DNA from: Mesorhizobium sp. M2A.F.Ca.ET.046.03.2.1
GTDB taxonomy: Bacteria; Pseudomonadota; Alphaproteobacteria; Rhizobiales; Rhizobiaceae
Assembly (NCBI RefSeq): GCF_003952425.1
Contig: NZ_CP034449.1
Coordinates: forward strand, 1,984,001 to 2,048,000
Length of the DNA stretch: 64,000 bases
Direction of reading: 5' to 3'
Shown one piece after another: positions 15,633 to 23,583 of the stretch. Position 1 is the stretch's first letter. Each line of letters opens with the position of its first letter. The notes beneath the pieces are model-generated. The model worked only from the letters and a program-made list of their open reading frames with translations. It was not told the DNA's origin and did not search any database. The position numbers were made by a program, and so were the translations under genes.

Positions 15633-17567
15633 ATGGCAATAGAGACAAAATACAATTCCGAACCCGCCTCCGAACCCGTCGCTTCCTCGTCAAATTCGGC
15701 CCGGAGTGGCATGAAGGGCGTCCTGCTTGTCATGGGGCTCTCCAGCGTCGCCGCTCTGGGAGCGGGCGCGATCAGAAACTGGGAGGCCCTCAGGGATGCC
15801 TCCGGACCCGCGATGCAGAAGGTCGAGGACGTCTCCGGAGCCCTGACGCAGAGGGTCGAGGAGGTTTCCGGAACCCTGGCGCAGAGGGTCCAGCAGGTTT
15901 CCGGAACCACGGCGCAGCGGGTCGAGGAGGTCTCCGGAACCCTGGCGCAGCGGGTCGAGGAGGGTTTCGGAGCCCTGGCGCAGAAAGTCTCTTCTGCTAT
16001 TGACAGCTGGCAAGATCAACCAGCTCAAACCATAGCCGAACCGTCCCGCGCGGTCATGCCTGGATCGGGTACGTTGGCCGCCGCTTTCACCGCACCGAGT
16101 GCCGCGCCTGTCATCCTTAGCGCTGAGGGTTCCAAAACTCCCGGAACGGGACCGGATTCGTCTCCTGCTGCGTCGATCGAAAGGAACGCAGCCCCTGCCG
16201 TCGCCACCAATTCCGAGCGCTCCGGAACACGCGGCATTGAACCAAACGCGCCAACCGGCAGCCCGTTCGGCGTCGGCGACCGCCTCAAGCTCGCGTTCTA
16301 CGAGCGAGTCGACGTCGAGGAAGACAAGTGGGGAGGCACGTCCTCGGCCTCGGCCCTGGGCGGCATCCTGCAGCGTCCGGAACTGAGCGGCGAATATACT
16401 GTTCAGGAGGACGGCACGATTTCCTTGCCCTTGCTTGGCTCCGTTCCGGTCGCCAACCGGTCGGCGCAGCAAGTACAGGACGACCTGGTGGAAACCTTCA
16501 ACCAACTTCTTGGCCGCAAGGGGCTGGTCAACATCCTGTCGCTGGAGCGCTCGCCTATTTACGTGCTGGGGCCGGTCAAGAATCCAGGCTCGTTCAAGTA
16601 CGCGCCCGGCATGACGATCCTACATGCCGTCGCGCTGGCCGGCGGACTGAACCAGAGCTCGAGCGAGCCGTGGCAGCAGATCGAAGCCGTGCGTGAAACC
16701 CAGAAGCGGAGCGGGGCGATCGATGCCATGGTGAAACTGCTCGCGCGCGCGGCCGTCCTGGAAGCCGAGCGCGACGGGACGGCGCCCAAGATCCCGTCCC
16801 AGTTGCTGGAATTGGCCGGCCCGACCGAAGCCGCCAATCTCGTCAATGAGCAGAGCGACCGCCGTAATGCCCTCGCCATGGCCCGCAAGTATCGCGAACG
16901 CGCGAGCCTGGCGGCGCTGGAGGCAGCCAAGCAGGATGTCGTCGCGTATGGACACATGGAATCGCTGGACGAGCTCGTCAAGCTGCGCCAGGAGCGCGTC
17001 AACACCATGCAAACGCTTGTGAACCGCAAAGTTCTCAACGTGACCATGATGGACCAGGCCCAGGCCGAGCTGTCTGACGCGGAACAACGTCGGCAGGACG
17101 CCCTTAACCGGTTCTCGAGCGCCAAGCAGCGCGTCGCTTCGCTGGAGGCTGAGGTGATGCAAGCCCGCGCCGACCACACGAACGATCTTGAGGTCGAGCT
17201 TGAGACGACGGAGAATCAGATCGCGACCAATGTGCACGACTTGAACGCCAGCGAAGGCGTCCTGTACACGTTGCCGGTGACCCGCGCCCAGTTTGCGGCC
17301 CAGTTCACAGCGAACGCGAACAGGGTGACCTATCAAATCGTGCGGCAATCGCCAGCCGGGCCGGTCAGCATCGAGTCCGACGGGATGACCCTTTTGCGGC
17401 CAGGCGACCTCGTCAACATAAGCATGGACGAAAGCCAGCCAAGAGAGCCAGCCGGCTCGCCGGTTCCAACCTCGTTGCCGACCGGCGACAACCTGCCGGC
17501 CGCGAGCACTCTCAACGAAGCAGGGCCTGGGCGCGTGCTGGCTGATCAGATGATCAATCCGAATTGA
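15633..17567 (+). CDS. Exopolysaccharide export protein (Poly_export/SLBB family, ExoF-like)
   Basis: A 644-residue envelope protein. An N-terminal hydrophobic segment (GVLLVMGLSSVAALGAGA, residues about 29-46) is followed by five 11-residue repeats (64-118) and a Pro/Ser/Thr-rich linker. A polysaccharide-export domain begins with FGVGDRLKLAFYERVDVEED and includes GEYTVQEDGTISLPLLGSV. An SLBB-like region follows (ILSLERSPIYVLGPVKNPGS, YAPGMTILHAVALAGGL), then a long coiled coil and a second beta-rich segment (DGMTLLRPGDLVNISM). This is the layout of ExoF-type rhizobial EPS exporters, but the repeat-bearing N-terminal extension is unusual. ATG 15633 is preceded by AAGG. Confidence 0.88.
   Translation: MAIETKYNSEPASEPVASSSNSARSGMKGVLLVMGLSSVAALGAGAIRNWEALRDASGPAMQKVEDVSGALTQRVEEVSGTLAQRVQQVSGTTAQRVEEVSGTLAQRVEEGFGALAQKVSSAIDSWQDQPAQTIAEPSRAVMPGSGTLAAAFTAPSAAPVILSAEGSKTPGTGPDSSPAASIERNAAPAVATNSERSGTRGIEPNAPTGSPFGVGDRLKLAFYERVDVEEDKWGGTSSASALGGILQRPELSGEYTVQEDGTISLPLLGSVPVANRSAQQVQDDLVETFNQLLGRKGLVNILSLERSPIYVLGPVKNPGSFKYAPGMTILHAVALAGGLNQSSSEPWQQIEAVRETQKRSGAIDAMVKLLARAAVLEAERDGTAPKIPSQLLELAGPTEAANLVNEQSDRRNALAMARKYRERASLAALEAAKQDVVAYGHMESLDELVKLRQERVNTMQTLVNRKVLNVTMMDQAQAELSDAEQRRQDALNRFSSAKQRVASLEAEVMQARADHTNDLEVELETTENQIATNVHDLNASEGVLYTLPVTRAQFAAQFTANANRVTYQIVRQSPAGPVSIESDGMTLLRPGDLVNISMDESQPREPAGSPVPTSLPTGDNLPAASTLNEAGPGRVLADQMINPN
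15822..15986 (+). repeat. 33-bp tandem repeat encoding five 11-residue units
   Basis: Five in-frame units follow the pattern VEEVSGTLAQR (residues 64-118 of the export protein). A degenerate unit, LRDASGPAMQK, precedes them. The 11-residue periodicity fits a hendecad (right-handed) coiled coil. Near-identical DNA units imply recent expansion. Confidence 0.85.
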
Positions 17568-17584
17568 CGCCTAACAAACGGGTT

Positions 17585-17613
17585 TGCCGTCGGGGTGGCA
17601 ATTCCCAACGGCA
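17585..17613 (+). terminator. Putative hairpin after EPS export gene
   Basis: TGCCGTCGGG and CCCAACGGCA form a 10-bp stem with one mismatch and a 9-nt loop, beginning 18 bp after the export gene stop. No U-run follows, so intrinsic termination is uncertain. Confidence 0.35.
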
Positions 17614-17840
17614 GCCCGAGCTATAGCGTTGGCAAAGTACTGACGGCATCGTGCTGAAGACTGAAGCTGCCTCTTTCGAGGAGCCTCATTTGCCTGTTAT
17701 TTTGCCTTGATTCAACGCAATAGCGCAATGGAAGCTACTCGGTCGGAAAAGTATTTGAAAGAGGGGAGCATGTCAGGATCTCGCTACGTCTCTCAGTTAT
17801 CAATCGCTACATCTCAGATTTCAATGCGAAGCGCTATCGT

Positions 17841-19004
17841 GTGGCTTCAGACGAGCATGCCATGCCTCAGGATACGGTGATCGACGTTAGTGTGGAGACC
17901 TTGCAGAACATCGAGAAACTTGAGACCGATTGGAAGGAGCTCGAAGCGCGAGCCACCCACTCATTCTATCTATCCTGGTTGTGGATCGGAACGTGGCTAC
18001 GGCATCTCCCGGCGGGTGCGCAACCACACGTCTTAGTCGCTCGGACGTCAGGCAAGATTGTCGGCTTGGCGATTATTTGCCGTCGGAGGACGTGGAGTTT
18101 CGGGCCGCATGCGCGAGCGCGTTGGCTGCTCAATGAAACCGGAGACGTTCGTTTCGATCGACTGTTCATCGAGTACAACAATATTCTAGCGGAGCGATCC
18201 CTGGCCGATGCCGTTAGAGCGGCATGCCTCGAGGCCTTGGCACGTCACTTGCGCTACTCCGACCAGCTGGTGCTCTCTGGAATTGATCAGGACTTTGACT
18301 CAGCCGCTTGTCGCACCGCGGGGCGAGCTGGGTTCCTTGCCGAGGTCAAAGCGGTAGATACGGCACGATGGATCGATTTCACCAAAGTCCGCCAGAAAGG
18401 CGGAAATTACCGCGCCACGTTGGGCCGAAATACTCGTCAAGCGGTAAGCCGTGCCATGCGGTTATATGCGGAACGCGGCCCCATTGAGTTCCGGACGCAG
18501 GAAGCGACAGCTGACGCGCTCGTCGCGTTTGATTTGCTCGCCGAGCTCCATCAGGCGCGGTGGAGACATAAGGGATCCTTTGCCAACCCGAGCTTCCGTC
18601 GCTTTCACGAGGACCTTATTGCGCGGGGAGTTCCCACGGGGACCGTCCGCATCTCACGGACTTTGGTTGGGGAGCAGACAATTGGTGTTTTGTACAACTT
18701 CGTCCATGACGGGCGTGTTCTCAACTATCAAAGCGGCTTTGTGTTTGAGCGCGACGGCCGGCTCAAACCCGGGCTTATCAGCCATGTGCTGGCGATTGAG
18801 GATAGCATCGGACGCGGGGAGTGCGGCTACGATTTTCTGGCAGGCTCCGCCGGGCACAAGTCACACCTGGCCAATGCGGAGCAGCCTTTGCGGTGGATCG
18901 CGATAGGCAGAGACAGTCCAGAGCGCCGCATTGAGGCAAAGCTGCGCGGGGCCAAGGGGGTGCTGGGGACCATTGCTGCTCATGTGAGACAGGCCGCGGC
19001 TTGA
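17841..19004 (+). CDS. GNAT-fold transferase of the CelD/BcsL (Acetyltransf_6, FemAB-related) family
   Basis: A 387-residue protein with the two-part GNAT/Fem-like layout of CelD/BcsL proteins: HSFYLSWLWIGTWLRHLPAG, LVARTSGKIVGLAIICRR, DQLVLSGIDQDFDSAA, then the second half with ELHQARWRHKGSFANPSFRR, GVLYNFVHDGRVLNYQSGF and YDFLAGSAGHKSHLA. Family members are annotated as acetyltransferases in polysaccharide clusters. The superfamily also contains Fem/leucyl-phenylalanyl transferases that take aminoacyl groups from tRNA. It starts at GTG 17841, with ATG 17862 as an alternative. An odd tRNA gene lies 125 bp downstream and NRPS genes follow. The donor substrate cannot be read from sequence. Confidence 0.82.
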   Translation: MASDEHAMPQDTVIDVSVETLQNIEKLETDWKELEARATHSFYLSWLWIGTWLRHLPAGAQPHVLVARTSGKIVGLAIICRRRTWSFGPHARARWLLNETGDVRFDRLFIEYNNILAERSLADAVRAACLEALARHLRYSDQLVLSGIDQDFDSAACRTAGRAGFLAEVKAVDTARWIDFTKVRQKGGNYRATLGRNTRQAVSRAMRLYAERGPIEFRTQEATADALVAFDLLAELHQARWRHKGSFANPSFRRFHEDLIARGVPTGTVRISRTLVGEQTIGVLYNFVHDGRVLNYQSGFVFERDGRLKPGLISHVLAIEDSIGRGECGYDFLAGSAGHKSHLANAEQPLRWIAIGRDSPERRIEAKLRGAKGVLGTIAAHVRQAAA

Positions 19005-19120
19005 GATGTCGACCAAAAAGGGAGCTGCCATTCTGATCGAGTCTTTGAGGCCGGCTCTTGGACCTTGAAGCGGCAGGTCGGCTGTTTGGCAAGGGAGGCA
19101 AGGAGAGGTTGAATTTGTCT

Positions 19121-19220
19121 AATCTATGTTTCAGCGTGGCGGAATTGGTAGACGCACCGCACTGTTGATGCGACGCCGCAAGGCTTGTAGGTTCGACTCC
19201 TACCGCTGGAGCCATAGATT
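19121..19220. repeat. 8-bp inverted repeat bracketing the unusual tRNA
   Basis: AATCTATG (19121-19128) and CATAGATT (19213-19220) are exact reverse complements. They flank the tRNA and include the last two bases of its encoded CCA. They would extend the acceptor helix in the precursor transcript and could affect 3' processing. Confidence 0.6.
19130..19214 (+). tRNA. Chimeric class II tRNA with GUU (Asn) anticodon
   Basis: An 85-nt tRNA with encoded CCA. Acceptor TTCAGCG (19130-19136) pairs with CGCTGGA (19204-19210) with one U-G wobble, then G73 and CCA. The D arm GCGGAATTGGTAGACGC is typical of tRNA-Leu. Anticodon stem CCGCA/TGCGA has a C-A mismatch at 27-43, and loop CTGTTGA gives anticodon GTT (19164-19166). 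A long variable arm has stem GCC/GGC around GCAA. The T arm is GTAGG-TTCGACT-CCTAC. U1-A72, G73 and GUU are tRNA-Asn features; the body is Leu-type. Position 37 is G, whereas ANN-decoding tRNAs normally carry A37 for t6A. Annotation software may call it Asn, Leu or undetermined. Confidence 0.85.
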
Positions 19221-19625
19221 CTAAAACGCAACGTAGCGACCATAACCGATCGATAGTCAGAAGAGGTAATCCGAATTGGATCTTAACTGACGATGGCATC
19301 GCAAGCGACGCGCGGAGACTGCTTTGATCTGACGCGATTCCGCATCCAAGTAACTTCGGCCAGCAGCCTACTCGTCAGAACAGGGAGATCACTGGGCGCG
19401 AGTTCATTGCCAAGATTGGTGTCAAGATAAATTTGGCCGTTTCGCCTCCGACAGCCCCTCGCAGCAGCAGCATTTCTAGGTGGCTTTATAGCCCCCCATC
19501 CATACATCAAAATACCCACCCGCCGCTCCTTGCTTTCGCCCTTACGTGATTGTTTCATCGGGAATCGCATGAACGGCGCTGCCGTTCTTATGCGCATGAG
19601 CGTTCCCAGCGATCGGGAGCCACGT
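19215..19625. other. Intergenic or leader region before PPTase gene
   Basis: About 410 bp between the unusual tRNA and the phosphopantetheinyl transferase start. A minus-strand frame over this area (19283-19981) is a shadow of the transferase gene. In-frame alternative starts for the transferase exist at 19530 (TTG) and 19569 (ATG). No other gene or clear promoter was seen. Confidence 0.4.
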
Positions 19626-20351
19626 ATGACTTCTGTCTGCCCCGTGCTCGAGTTCATCCAATTTTCTGGCGCTCCCGTGGAGCCGGAACCGCCCCCTTCA
19701 TACTCTTTGGATAAAGTCGGGCTGAGACCCGGGATCATAATGCCGATTTTCGAGAAAGATGGTTTAGAGGTCTTGGCATTCATGCTCGACACGGAGCAGA
19801 ACGTCATCCGCGAGATAGGCGTTTGCCTCAACGAAGAGGAACGTCGGCGCGCCGATGGTTTGAGACTGGAGCGGGATCGCCGCCGCTTTGAAACTACCCG
19901 TGGGCTGCTGCGCCGGGTCCTCGCTTCCAAACTGGGAATCTCGCCGTCCGACCTCGAGATAGAATATGGAAGCCTAGGCAAACCCTACCTCTCGCGACGC
20001 ATGCCTGCTCGCGATTTGCACTTCAGCGTCTCACGATCCGGAGATGTCGCGGTCGTCGCCCTCTCGACCCGGGAGGAGGTTGGGGTGGACATCGAGGCCG
20101 TTCTCCCTGTGCCCGAAGCGGACGAGATCGCAGCGCTCTGCTTTTCCGCCTCCGAGTACCAGTCTTACACCGCCCTTGGCCCGCAAGACCGGCCGGAAGG
20201 CTTCCTCCGGCGCTGGACCCGGCTGGAGGCTGTCTCAAAGGCCCTTGGGTGCGGTTTAGGACAGCCCCTTTCTTGGGAGGAAGAGGACTGGACTTTCCAT
20301 AGCTTCGTACCGAAACCCGGGTACATCGGGACCGTGGCAGTCCGGAATTGA
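19626..20351 (+). CDS. Sfp-type 4'-phosphopantetheinyl transferase
   Basis: Converts apo carrier proteins to the holo form using CoA; the obvious client is the PCP domain of the NRPS at 21496. Sfp-family motifs are present: LHFSVSRSGDVAVVALS, the metal-binding GVDIEAVLP, and RRWTRLEAVSKALGCGL corresponding to the W-KEA-K motif, with Arg replacing the usual Lys. The N-terminal half includes NEEERRRADGLRLERDRRRF and GKPYLSRR. ATG 19626 is chosen because GGGAG lies 6 bp upstream; ATG 19569 would add 19 residues. It starts the NRPS gene set, 92 bp before the next gene. Confidence 0.88.
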   Translation: MTSVCPVLEFIQFSGAPVEPEPPPSYSLDKVGLRPGIIMPIFEKDGLEVLAFMLDTEQNVIREIGVCLNEEERRRADGLRLERDRRRFETTRGLLRRVLASKLGISPSDLEIEYGSLGKPYLSRRMPARDLHFSVSRSGDVAVVALSTREEVGVDIEAVLPVPEADEIAALCFSASEYQSYTALGPQDRPEGFLRRWTRLEAVSKALGCGLGQPLSWEEEDWTFHSFVPKPGYIGTVAVRN

Positions 20352-20443
20352 GTGGTAGTCCGGAATCGAAATGTCGGCGATGCCGTCATTCACTTACGAT
20401 GCACCACAGATAAGCGAGGAGGGCAACCAACTCGAGAGGCCCT

Positions 20444-21460
20444 ATGTTGGCGGACGTGATGCAGATCCCGGAGTTTCTCGCAGACCTCGCGGTCAAGGAC
20501 ATCAAGGTTTGGGTAGAGGGTGACCGGCTGCGCTGCAACGCCCCGGCTGGCGCACTGACTGCCGAGTCTTCCAACCAGTTGCGTGAGCGGAAGGGCGAAA
20601 TCATCGCGTTTCTGAACATGGCCACGGCGGCAGCTCAGCAACAGCCAGCAATCATTCCCCTGCAGTCTCGCGGAACACGCACGCCCATTTATGCCGTGCC
20701 CGGGCATATCGGGGCGCCCTTCTCATTCTCGGACCTGTCGAAGCACCTGGGTGGCGATCAGCCGTTCTACGCACTCCAACCGTCCGGCTTCGATGGGCAG
20801 AGCGAACCGATGGAACGCGTCGAAGATATTGCCGAGTATTTCGCCCGCCAGATCGTCGCATATCAGCCCACCGGTCCCTACATCATCGCCGGTTACTGCT
20901 CCGGCGCTGCAACCGCTCTCGAGCTGGCGAAAATCCTGCGTCAACGCGGAGCGGAGGTCCCGTGCATGGCGCTCTTTGGCCCTCTGCACCCCATCATCTT
21001 TAAGGAATTGCCGCGTCAACTATATTTCTTTGCCAATCGCACCGCCGATTCATTCCTGCGAGAGATAGCAAAGCTGCCGACCTTCGGAGCTCGTCTCCGG
21101 TATTTCGGCAGGCGTCTCCAGAACCTTGGCGGGCACGTCGGCGCCCTCGTGACCCCCAAAGAGCCTGTCACGACCGATCCGGTGCTGGCGAGCAGAGCTC
21201 GACTCAAATCCACGGCGATCACGGCTTTGCGGCGGTACATCCCCACTCCGTATTCGGGTCGAGTATTCATATTCCTTCCGAACAAGGCTTGGATGCGATC
21301 GGGTGCGGCACCGCGCCAATGGCTTCGAGTGATGCCCCAAGCCGAATTTTATTTCGGGCCCGAGGACTGCAACGATAGCCGTATGCTGGAGGAGCCGGAT
21401 GCGCCTGCCATCGCAGAACTCTATCGCCAGGCAACCCGAAGGGCTGGGCGATTGACGTGA
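20444..21460 (+). CDS. TubC-type docking domain fused to an alpha/beta-hydrolase thioesterase
   Basis: Residues about 7-58 (FLADLAVKDIKVWVEGDRLR, LRERKGEIIAFL) match the TubC N-terminal docking domain of NRPS/PKS proteins. Residues about 70-335 form a thioesterase domain (IYAVPGHIGAPFSFSDLS, FYALQPSGFDG, YIIAGYCSGAATALELA). The nucleophile position in GYCSG is Cys152 instead of the common Ser. The C-terminal segment FGPEDCNDSRMLEEP lacks the His expected before the ML motif, so the active site looks atypical. ATG 20444 has GAGAGG upstream. It probably docks with and off-loads or edits the A-PCP product; loss of hydrolase function is possible. Confidence 0.82.
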   Translation: MLADVMQIPEFLADLAVKDIKVWVEGDRLRCNAPAGALTAESSNQLRERKGEIIAFLNMATAAAQQQPAIIPLQSRGTRTPIYAVPGHIGAPFSFSDLSKHLGGDQPFYALQPSGFDGQSEPMERVEDIAEYFARQIVAYQPTGPYIIAGYCSGAATALELAKILRQRGAEVPCMALFGPLHPIIFKELPRQLYFFANRTADSFLREIAKLPTFGARLRYFGRRLQNLGGHVGALVTPKEPVTTDPVLASRARLKSTAITALRRYIPTPYSGRVFIFLPNKAWMRSGAAPRQWLRVMPQAEFYFGPEDCNDSRMLEEPDAPAIAELYRQATRRAGRLT

Positions 21461-21495
21461 TTGATCTTTGATTTCTGCACTGGGGAGCGTATCTG

Positions 21496-23508
21496 ATGAA
21501 CGAGGTCCTGCCTATCGCGGTGAAGGGCGTAGCGCTCTCCCCGCTGAAAGATGCCGATCATAAGACGCTGGTTGTCGAGTACAACGCTACGGCAGCACCC
21601 TACCCGTCGGACAGGACGATCATCGATCTCTTCCGGGACCAGGCGAGGCGCAGTCCTAACGCCGAAGCGATCCGTTTCGGCGACGCAACGCTGACGTACC
21701 GGCAGCTCGACGAACGCTCCAACCAGATGGCCATGCATCTGAGCTCGACCGGCGCTGGGCCAGGTCGGATTGTCGTTGTGTTCATGGAGCATTCCATTGA
21801 GGTCGTCGTCGCGATCTTGGGCGTCCTGAAGTCGGGCGCGGCCTACGTGCCGGTGGATGCGGCGACGCCGAAGGGGCGTCTCGCAACGATCCTGAAGGAC
21901 ATTGCCAACGGGACCGACGGGCGGGCGCCGGTGGCGATCACACAGGCGCGCCTTCAATCCGTCATTTCCCCGAACCTTGCCGACATTTTCCTGCTCGACG
22001 CCGATTTCGGGCCGATTTTGAATCAGCCGGATTCGGCCCGGCCGTCCGCTGCCACTCCGGACAGCGCCGCCTATATCATTTTCACTTCCGGCTCGACCGG
22101 CACGCCCAAGGGCGTTGTGATCGAGCACCGGAACCTGGTGAACTACATCTGGTGGGCCGCTCGGGTGTACGGTTCCAGCGAAGGTGACGCATGGCCCCTT
22201 TTCTCATCCCTGGCCTTCGACCTGACCGTTACCACGCTCTATACGCCACTCGTCACCGGCGGCCGCATCGTGGTCTATCGCGGTGATCCCGGAGTCCAGA
22301 GCATGGTCGTGCTCAAGGTCATCGACGACAATGCCGTCAATATCATGAAGCTGACGCCGGCGCATCTCGCGATGATCCGCGACCGCAATCTCGAGACCAC
22401 AAGGCTGCGCAAGTTCATCGTGGGCGGCGAGGACTTCAAAACCGAATTGGCTCGCGATATCACCAACGCCATCCCCCATCCCATCGAGATCTACAACGAG
22501 TACGGACCAACCGAAGCCACGGTGGGCTGCATGATTCACCGTTTCGACATCGACCGGGATCAATCCGCATCGGTGCCGATCGGCGTTCCGGCCGCCAATG
22601 CGGGCATCTACGTCCTCGACAAAGCACATCGACCGGCCGCCCCCGGCACCATCGGTGAGATGTTCATTGCCGGCGACGGTCTCGCGAGGGGCTATTTCAA
22701 TCGCCTTGACCTGACAGACGAGCGTTTCCTTACGGTCACCGATCCTCGCGATGGGTTTTCGAAACTGCGGCTGTACAAGACCGGGGATCTCGCCCGCTGG
22801 AACTCGGAAGGGCGCCTGGACTTTCTCGGCCGCGCCGATCATCAGGTGAAGATCGGTGGCGCACGTGTCGAGCTGGGCGAGATCGAAGCCCGGCTTCTCA
22901 AGCATCCGCACGTTCAGGAATGCGCTGTCACCGCCATCGCCAACCCGGCGACGACACCAAGGACGGTCGAAACGGGCGATCTCAAACCGCCAGCGGCAGA
23001 AGACGGCATCGCGCGACTTGTGGCTTACTATGTCTCGTCGAAACCCCTGACCGTCGCGGAGCTGCGCGCGCACCTCGCCGAAGAACTCCTGGGATCCATG
23101 ATTCCGACGCACTACGTCTGCCTCGAACGGATGCCGCTCACGTCCAACGGCAAGATCGACCGCTGGTCGCTTCCCGAGCCGACGGCGGAGAACTTCCAGC
23201 CTGCGCAAGAATTCGCCGCCCCGTTGACGGAGACCGAGAAGACGCTGGCCGCGCTGTGGTGCGATCTCCTCAAGGTCGAGGCAATCGGCCGTCGCGACAA
23301 CTTCTTCGACTTGGGCGGGGAGTCGCTCCTGGTGATGCGGGCGGTGGCGCGCATGCGCAAGATCTTCGGCGTGGACGTGCAGCTTCGCAATCTCTTTGAG
23401 CGCCCGACGCTCGCCGAACTGGCGGAAGCGATCGACGGAATGCGTTGGGTGGCAAATTCCAAAGGCTCCCCACTCTCGGAGGGACCGAGAGAGGAGATCG
23501 AACTCTAG
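21496..23508 (+). CDS. NRPS adenylation-PCP module, predicted Asn-activating
   Basis: A 670-residue stand-alone module without a condensation domain. Adenylation core motifs are intact: A3 FTSGSTGTPKGV, A5 NEYGPTEATVG, A7 LYKTGDLARW, A8 GRADHQVKIGGARVELGEIE and A10 NGKID. The PCP site is DNFFDLGGESLLVMR, with Ser as the pantetheine attachment site. Reading the specificity pocket by alignment to PheA gives D-L-T (FDLTVT), K (MKLTP), I-G (FIVGG), E (YNEYG), V-G (ATVG) and K: DLTKIGEVGK, a recognised Asn code. ATG 21496 is preceded by GGGGAG. It lies between the thioesterase and acyl-CoA dehydrogenase genes on the same strand, so Asn-S-PCP may be oxidised or transferred in trans. Confidence 0.9.
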   Translation: MNEVLPIAVKGVALSPLKDADHKTLVVEYNATAAPYPSDRTIIDLFRDQARRSPNAEAIRFGDATLTYRQLDERSNQMAMHLSSTGAGPGRIVVVFMEHSIEVVVAILGVLKSGAAYVPVDAATPKGRLATILKDIANGTDGRAPVAITQARLQSVISPNLADIFLLDADFGPILNQPDSARPSAATPDSAAYIIFTSGSTGTPKGVVIEHRNLVNYIWWAARVYGSSEGDAWPLFSSLAFDLTVTTLYTPLVTGGRIVVYRGDPGVQSMVVLKVIDDNAVNIMKLTPAHLAMIRDRNLETTRLRKFIVGGEDFKTELARDITNAIPHPIEIYNEYGPTEATVGCMIHRFDIDRDQSASVPIGVPAANAGIYVLDKAHRPAAPGTIGEMFIAGDGLARGYFNRLDLTDERFLTVTDPRDGFSKLRLYKTGDLARWNSEGRLDFLGRADHQVKIGGARVELGEIEARLLKHPHVQECAVTAIANPATTPRTVETGDLKPPAAEDGIARLVAYYVSSKPLTVAELRAHLAEELLGSMIPTHYVCLERMPLTSNGKIDRWSLPEPTAENFQPAQEFAAPLTETEKTLAALWCDLLKVEAIGRRDNFFDLGGESLLVMRAVARMRKIFGVDVQLRNLFERPTLAELAEAIDGMRWVANSKGSPLSEGPREEIEL

Positions 23509-23583
23509 CTTGCCGGAATGCCCCGGCCTTCGGCACCGATCCAGGCGGTGCCTTTGCATTGGATGCATGCAGAGCGGACGAAG

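Noticed and set aside
19130..19214. Calling this simply tRNA-Leu
   Set aside because: Although the D arm and variable arm are Leu-like, the anticodon loop CTGTTGA gives GTT, and G73 and U1-A72 are not Leu features.
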